From Chitinophaga pinensis (GTDB lineage Bacteria > Bacteroidota > Bacteroidia > UKL13-3), in contig CAMCQX010000051.1 in the NCBI GenBank assembly GCA_945876985.1, positions 1 through 8,683 on the forward strand: a stretch of 8,683 nucleotides of DNA, written 5' to 3'. Position 1 is the first letter of the stretch. Each line of letters begins with the position of its first letter. The position numbers were made by a program, and so were the translations under genes. The notes beneath the pieces are model-generated. The model searched no databases. It saw only the letters and a program-made list of their open reading frames with translations, and was not told the DNA's origin. Positions 6,085 through 8,683 of the stretch are shown here, piece after piece.

Positions 6085-6732
6085 ATGAGAACATTAGCAG
6101 AAGAAAATTATTTAAAAGCCATTTATAACTTAAGTCAGAATGAAACGGGCGCTACTGCTAGCAAGCTATCGGAAAAGCTAAATGTAAAATTACCAACTAT
6201 TAATAGCATGGTAAATAAATTAGCTGACAAGGAATTAGTAGAATACCAGAAATATAAGGGTTTTATTTTAACTGAAAAAGGTAAAAAACAAGCATTGGAG
6301 GTAATTCGCAAACATCGATTAACAGAATTGTTTTTAGTAAAAATTATGGGTTTTGGTTGGGAGGAAGTGCATGACATAGCCGAGGAAGTTGAACATATTA
6401 AAAGTCCTTTGTTTTTTGAAAAGATGGATTTGATTTTAAGCAATCCAAAATACGATCCTCATGGCGCTCCTATTCCTGACAAAAACGGTAAACTTCCAAA
6501 AACAAACTTGAAGTTATTGTCGAATATTGAAATTGGCAAAACCGTGAGGTTTGTTGCTGTCAGTGATTCTTCCTCTGATTTTTTAAGCTATTTAAGTAGA
6601 GTTGGTATTTCACTATATTCCAGTATTGAAATTATAGACCGTGAAGTTTTTGATGGATTATTGAAAATAAAAGTGAATAAAATAACCACCACTTTAAGCG
6701 GACAAGTAGCAGAAAAAATATTGGTAGAATAA
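6085..6732 (+). CDS. DtxR/MntR-family metal-dependent transcriptional repressor
   Basis: This cytosolic DNA-binding repressor of 215 residues takes Fe(II) or Mn(II) as corepressor in its family. It has the three-part layout of full-length DtxR: a winged helix-turn-helix (about 1-64, with TASKLSEKLNVKLPTINSMVNKLADKELVEY), a metal-binding dimerisation domain (about 65-127), and an SH3/FeoA-like C-terminal domain (about 145-215). Visible candidate metal ligands are His77 and Glu81 (HRLTE), His96, Glu100, Glu103 and His104 (VHDIAEEVEH), and the family signature DPHGAPIPD at 124-132. Glu100 stands where DtxR has Cys102, as in MntR-type proteins. Asn8 stands where MntR has Asp8 and DtxR has Met10, and Lys11 where MntR has Glu11, so the metal preference is unclear. 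It is divergent from the TonB receptor across an 18-base palindrome and most likely controls that operon. The ATG at 6085 gives the normal family start (LAEENYLKAIYNL). No stop-to-terminator space follows: the convergent riboflavin synthase ends two bases away. Confidence 0.93.
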   Translation: MRTLAEENYLKAIYNLSQNETGATASKLSEKLNVKLPTINSMVNKLADKELVEYQKYKGFILTEKGKKQALEVIRKHRLTELFLVKIMGFGWEEVHDIAEEVEHIKSPLFFEKMDLILSNPKYDPHGAPIPDKNGKLPKTNLKLLSNIEIGKTVRFVAVSDSSSDFLSYLSRVGISLYSSIEIIDREVFDGLLKIKVNKITTTLSGQVAEKILVE

Positions 6733-6734
6733 AA

Positions 6735-7328
6735 TTATAAATTGTTATTACTATTCATTTTTACAATGTATTTTCCAATAATATCAAACTCAATGTTAAC
6801 TTTATCACCTTCTTTGAATTGATGAAAAACTGTATGTTCAAATGTATAAGGAATAATGGTTACACTGAACCAATCTTCTTGGGCACTAACCACAGTTAAA
6901 CTTACTCCATTGATACAAACAGAACCTTTTGTTACCAATAAATTTTGATGTTTTGGATTGATTGTAAAATAAAAATTCCAACTACCGTTCATATCTTCTA
7001 TTTTATTACACACAGCCACATCATCTACATGTCCTTGAACTATGTGTCCGTCAAACCTGCCATGAGCTGGCATGCAACGTTCAATATTTACCTTTTGGCC
7101 AATATTCAAATGTTTCAAATTTGTTTTTTCCAAAGTTTCATTTACTGCTGTAACTTTGTAATTTGAACCATTGATTTCAACTACAGTAAGGCAAACACCA
7201 TTGTGCGCCACACTTTGATCTACCTTTAATTCATGGGTAATTGGGCTGTTAAAATAAAAATCAATATTGGTGTTCACTACTTTTTTATCTACTAAAGTAG
7301 CCATGGTTTCTATAATTCCTGTAAACAT
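6735..7328 (-). CDS. ribE: Riboflavin synthase, alpha subunit
   Basis: The enzyme disproportionates two 6,7-dimethyl-8-ribityllumazine molecules into riboflavin and a pyrimidinedione, the last step of vitamin B2 synthesis, in the cytosol. The 197-residue protein shows the family's internal duplication: lumazine-binding domain 1 at about 1-88 (MFTGIIE start, SVAHNGVCLTVV at 39-50) and domain 2 at about 89-187 (GSVCINGVSLTVV at 135-147). GHIVQGHVD at 94-102 is the hallmark of the second domain, and IIPYTFEHT at 158-166 corresponds to the usual IPHT motif with Tyr for His. The length is close to the roughly 200-215 usual for the family, slightly short at the C-terminus. The ATG at 7328 gives the canonical N-terminus. 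It stands alone, away from other rib genes. I see no FMN riboswitch in the 110 bases upstream, so control is probably by its own promoter. It converges on the repressor gene with a 2-base gap. Confidence 0.97.
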   Translation of the reverse strand: MFTGIIETMATLVDKKVVNTNIDFYFNSPITHELKVDQSVAHNGVCLTVVEINGSNYKVTAVNETLEKTNLKHLNIGQKVNIERCMPAHGRFDGHIVQGHVDDVAVCNKIEDMNGSWNFYFTINPKHQNLLVTKGSVCINGVSLTVVSAQEDWFSVTIIPYTFEHTVFHQFKEGDKVNIEFDIIGKYIVKMNSNNNL

Positions 7329-7347
7329 ATTTATTTTAAAAAGTGTA

Positions 7348-7355
7348 CAAACATA
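7348..7355 (-). promoter_or_regulatory. Predicted -7 promoter element of ribE
   Basis: Read on the minus strand this is TATGTTTG, a match to TAnnTTTG, 19 bases upstream of the ribE ATG. The predicted leader is about 15 bases, too short for a riboswitch. A TTG lies 11 bases further upstream, not at the usual 19-21 spacing. Confidence 0.45.
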
Positions 7356-7381
7356 ATTAGTTTATTCAATTGGAATTAAAT

Positions 7382-7419
7382 AAAAAAAAAGTCGACTAAA
7401 ACTTTTATTCTAGTCGACT
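7382..7419 (-). terminator. Intrinsic terminator of the secreted-protein gene
   Basis: On the minus strand the 9-base arm AGTCGACTA (7419-7411), a 12-base loop and the exact complementary arm TAGTCGACT (7398-7390) are followed by an uninterrupted run of T down to 7382. It lies 19 bases past the stop codon of the T9SS cargo gene. This is a standard rho-independent terminator and separates that gene from ribE, which is transcribed in the same direction from its own predicted promoter. Each arm contains the self-complementary hexamer GTCGAC. Confidence 0.92.
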
Positions 7420-7438
7420 CAATAACAAGTTTAAATGA

Positions 7439-8683
7439 TTAACTAGTTTTTAGCATTCTTTTAGTAATAACGGTATCATTACTATATACTTTTATAAAGT
7501 AAATACCAGTTTTTAAATTACCTGTATGTATTAGAATCTTATTATTGTTTTGTAGTTCCGAATAAATTATTTTTCCAGTAACATCTACAATTTCAATTTT
7601 ATTTATTGTTGCATTGTTCGAAATTGTTATTTCATCTTTAAAAGGATTTGGAAGAATTTCAACTTCTATTTTATTGTTTTTAGTTGCTATGGTATTTGAA
7701 TATTCAAATTGACCATTAAAATCAATTTGTTTTAATCTATAAAAAGCGCTTTCTGTACTAGCATATTCAAATGAATAATTATTTATTTTATTTGAATTTC
7801 CTATACCCTTCACAAATCCAATTGTTTCAAAATTTTGGCCATCAATGCTTCTCTCTATTTCAAAACCATTGTTATTAATTTCACTTGAAGTAGACCAAGA
7901 TATTAAGGTTTTTTTATCATTAATACTTGCGTTTAAGTCTAAAAACTTAACAGGCAATACACCATTACTCCATGTATTTGAAACCCTAATTCCATCAATG
8001 GAACCGGCCATAGTTCCAATAATACCTTGTCTAATTGCAACTGAATTAAACAATAACAAATCGGCAGTTGTAAAATCTGGCACAACTAAAGTTGCAGTAC
8101 TTGGTTCTGTGCTTGGAACACCTGAAGTAAAAATATATGCAACCATTGAATCATTTGCTGTAGTAGTCAAATCGAATTTGTATTTTAATACTACTAGTAC
8201 AGTTGAGTCAAGCGGATAATTGGCTGAAGAATAAGCTGGTGCTGCTGATGAGCCTTTGTTTAAACCTATTTTAAAAGTGTTAGCTACAGAACCATCTTTA
8301 ATATACATTCTTCCTCTAAATGATGTTAAAAAAGCTGTATCCATCACATGGAAGAAATAATCACCTGTAGTACCACCACTTGCAGTTATTTTAAGTAAAA
8401 ATGATACATAAACACTTCCCGAAGTATAGGTTAATGTATTTCTGTGAGCATCTTCGGCACTTGATGTTAAAAAAGTAAAACGAGCGGAACCTCCTATACC
8501 TGTTGAGGTATAACCTGAATATGCTAAAGAAGAACCTGAATAAATAATGGGATTACCACTGCCACTATGCCTTCTCCATCTTTGACTGCCAAAAGATGTA
8601 TTTCCACCAAAAAAAGGATTAGTTAGGGAATCGGCACTGGTGCTGGTAATTGTTCCGTAGGCAAAATTTTCTACGGTTGTTTG
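7439..8683 (-). CDS. Secreted protein with C-terminal type IX secretion sorting domain (N-terminus beyond window)
   Basis: The frame stays open from the stop codon at 7439-7441 to the right edge, giving 414 residues, so the true start is outside. Numbered from the edge, about 1-240 is rich in Ser, Thr, Gly and aromatic residues (NPFFGGN, QRWRRHSGSGNP, SGYTSTG near the start) and ends in DGIRVSNTWSNG, resembling the closing strand of LamG-like beta-sandwich domains of cell-surface proteins. After the linker LPVKFLDLNA (243-252) comes a fibronectin-like segment (about 253-334, with SWSTSSEINNNGFEIERS, then FYRLKQIDFNGQFEYS) very common in secreted Bacteroidota proteins. Residues about 341-414 are the Por/type A sorting domain (ILPNPFKDEITIS, VDVTGKIIYS, LKTGIYFIKVYSN, ending KRMLKTS). 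This sends the protein through the outer membrane by T9SS, with removal of the domain and often attachment to the surface. No catalytic motif is visible, so its role remains unknown; adhesion or binding is possible. Internal GTG and ATG codons at 8347 and 8344 are not the start. Confidence 0.9.
   Translation of the reverse strand, partial: QTTVENFAYGTITSTSADSLTNPFFGGNTSFGSQRWRRHSGSGNPIIYSGSSLAYSGYTSTGIGGSARFTFLTSSAEDAHRNTLTYTSGSVYVSFLLKITASGGTTGDYFFHVMDTAFLTSFRGRMYIKDGSVANTFKIGLNKGSSAAPAYSSANYPLDSTVLVVLKYKFDLTTTANDSMVAYIFTSGVPSTEPSTATLVVPDFTTADLLLFNSVAIRQGIIGTMAGSIDGIRVSNTWSNGVLPVKFLDLNASINDKKTLISWSTSSEINNNGFEIERSIDGQNFETIGFVKGIGNSNKINNYSFEYASTESAFYRLKQIDFNGQFEYSNTIATKNNKIEVEILPNPFKDEITISNNATINKIEIVDVTGKIIYSELQNNNKILIHTGNLKTGIYFIKVYSNDTVITKRMLKTS

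Noticed and set aside
7329..7438. FMN riboswitch upstream of ribE
   Set aside because: The space is too short, the predicted leader is about 15 bases, and no conserved FMN-element stems are visible. The one hairpin there is the terminator of the next gene.
7845..8219. Open frame on the plus strand inside the T9SS cargo gene
   Set aside because: The minus-strand frame is continuous, carries recognisable domains and has its own terminator. The opposite frame shows no coding character of its own.

Overview
The window looks like chromosomal DNA from a member of the Bacteroidota. It is AT-rich. Its last gene ends in a type IX secretion (Por) sorting domain. Its outer-membrane receptor carries the N-terminal carboxypeptidase-regulatory-like domain usual in this phylum. 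Matches to the Bacteroidota -7 promoter consensus TAnnTTTG sit just upstream of five of the genes. I cannot name a genus.

Layout. (1) Bases 1-794, minus strand: the N-terminal two thirds of a PLP-dependent cystathionine gamma-synthase/lyase. (2) 795-1160: an intergenic stretch with a perfect 14-unit array of a 7-bp repeat (ATGTTGA/ATGTTGG) and a 9-bp inverted repeat. (3) 1161-1614, plus strand: a small toxin-antitoxin pair whose RelE/ParE-type toxin is broken by a one-base frameshift in a run of six A. (4) 1649-1705: a palindromic, possibly dispersed, intergenic repeat. (5) 6006 down to 1728, minus strand: a two-gene unit of a TonB-dependent receptor followed by a seven-haem, TPR-containing c-type cytochrome. 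(6) 6007-6084: a short divergent control region with a perfect 7+4+7 palindrome, back to back with (7) a DtxR/MntR-family metal-dependent repressor at 6085-6732, plus strand. (8) 6735-7328, minus strand: riboflavin synthase, converging on the repressor with a 2-base gap. (9) 7382-7419: a clear intrinsic terminator for (10) a secreted T9SS cargo protein, minus strand, that runs off the right edge.

How the genes fit together. The most interesting part is 1728-6732. A metal-sensing repressor faces a receptor-plus-cytochrome operon across a palindrome that overlaps the receptor's predicted promoter. The simplest reading is that the repressor shuts off the operon when metal is plentiful, that the receptor imports a metal or metal complex, and that the multihaem cytochrome moves electrons in the periplasm or at the cell surface in connection with this, for example by reducing the metal. 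The family assignments and the palindrome are seen in the sequence. The functional link, the metal and any reductive step are inference. The flanking genes (methionine metabolism, toxin-antitoxin remnant, riboflavin synthase, secreted protein) show no evident link to this module.
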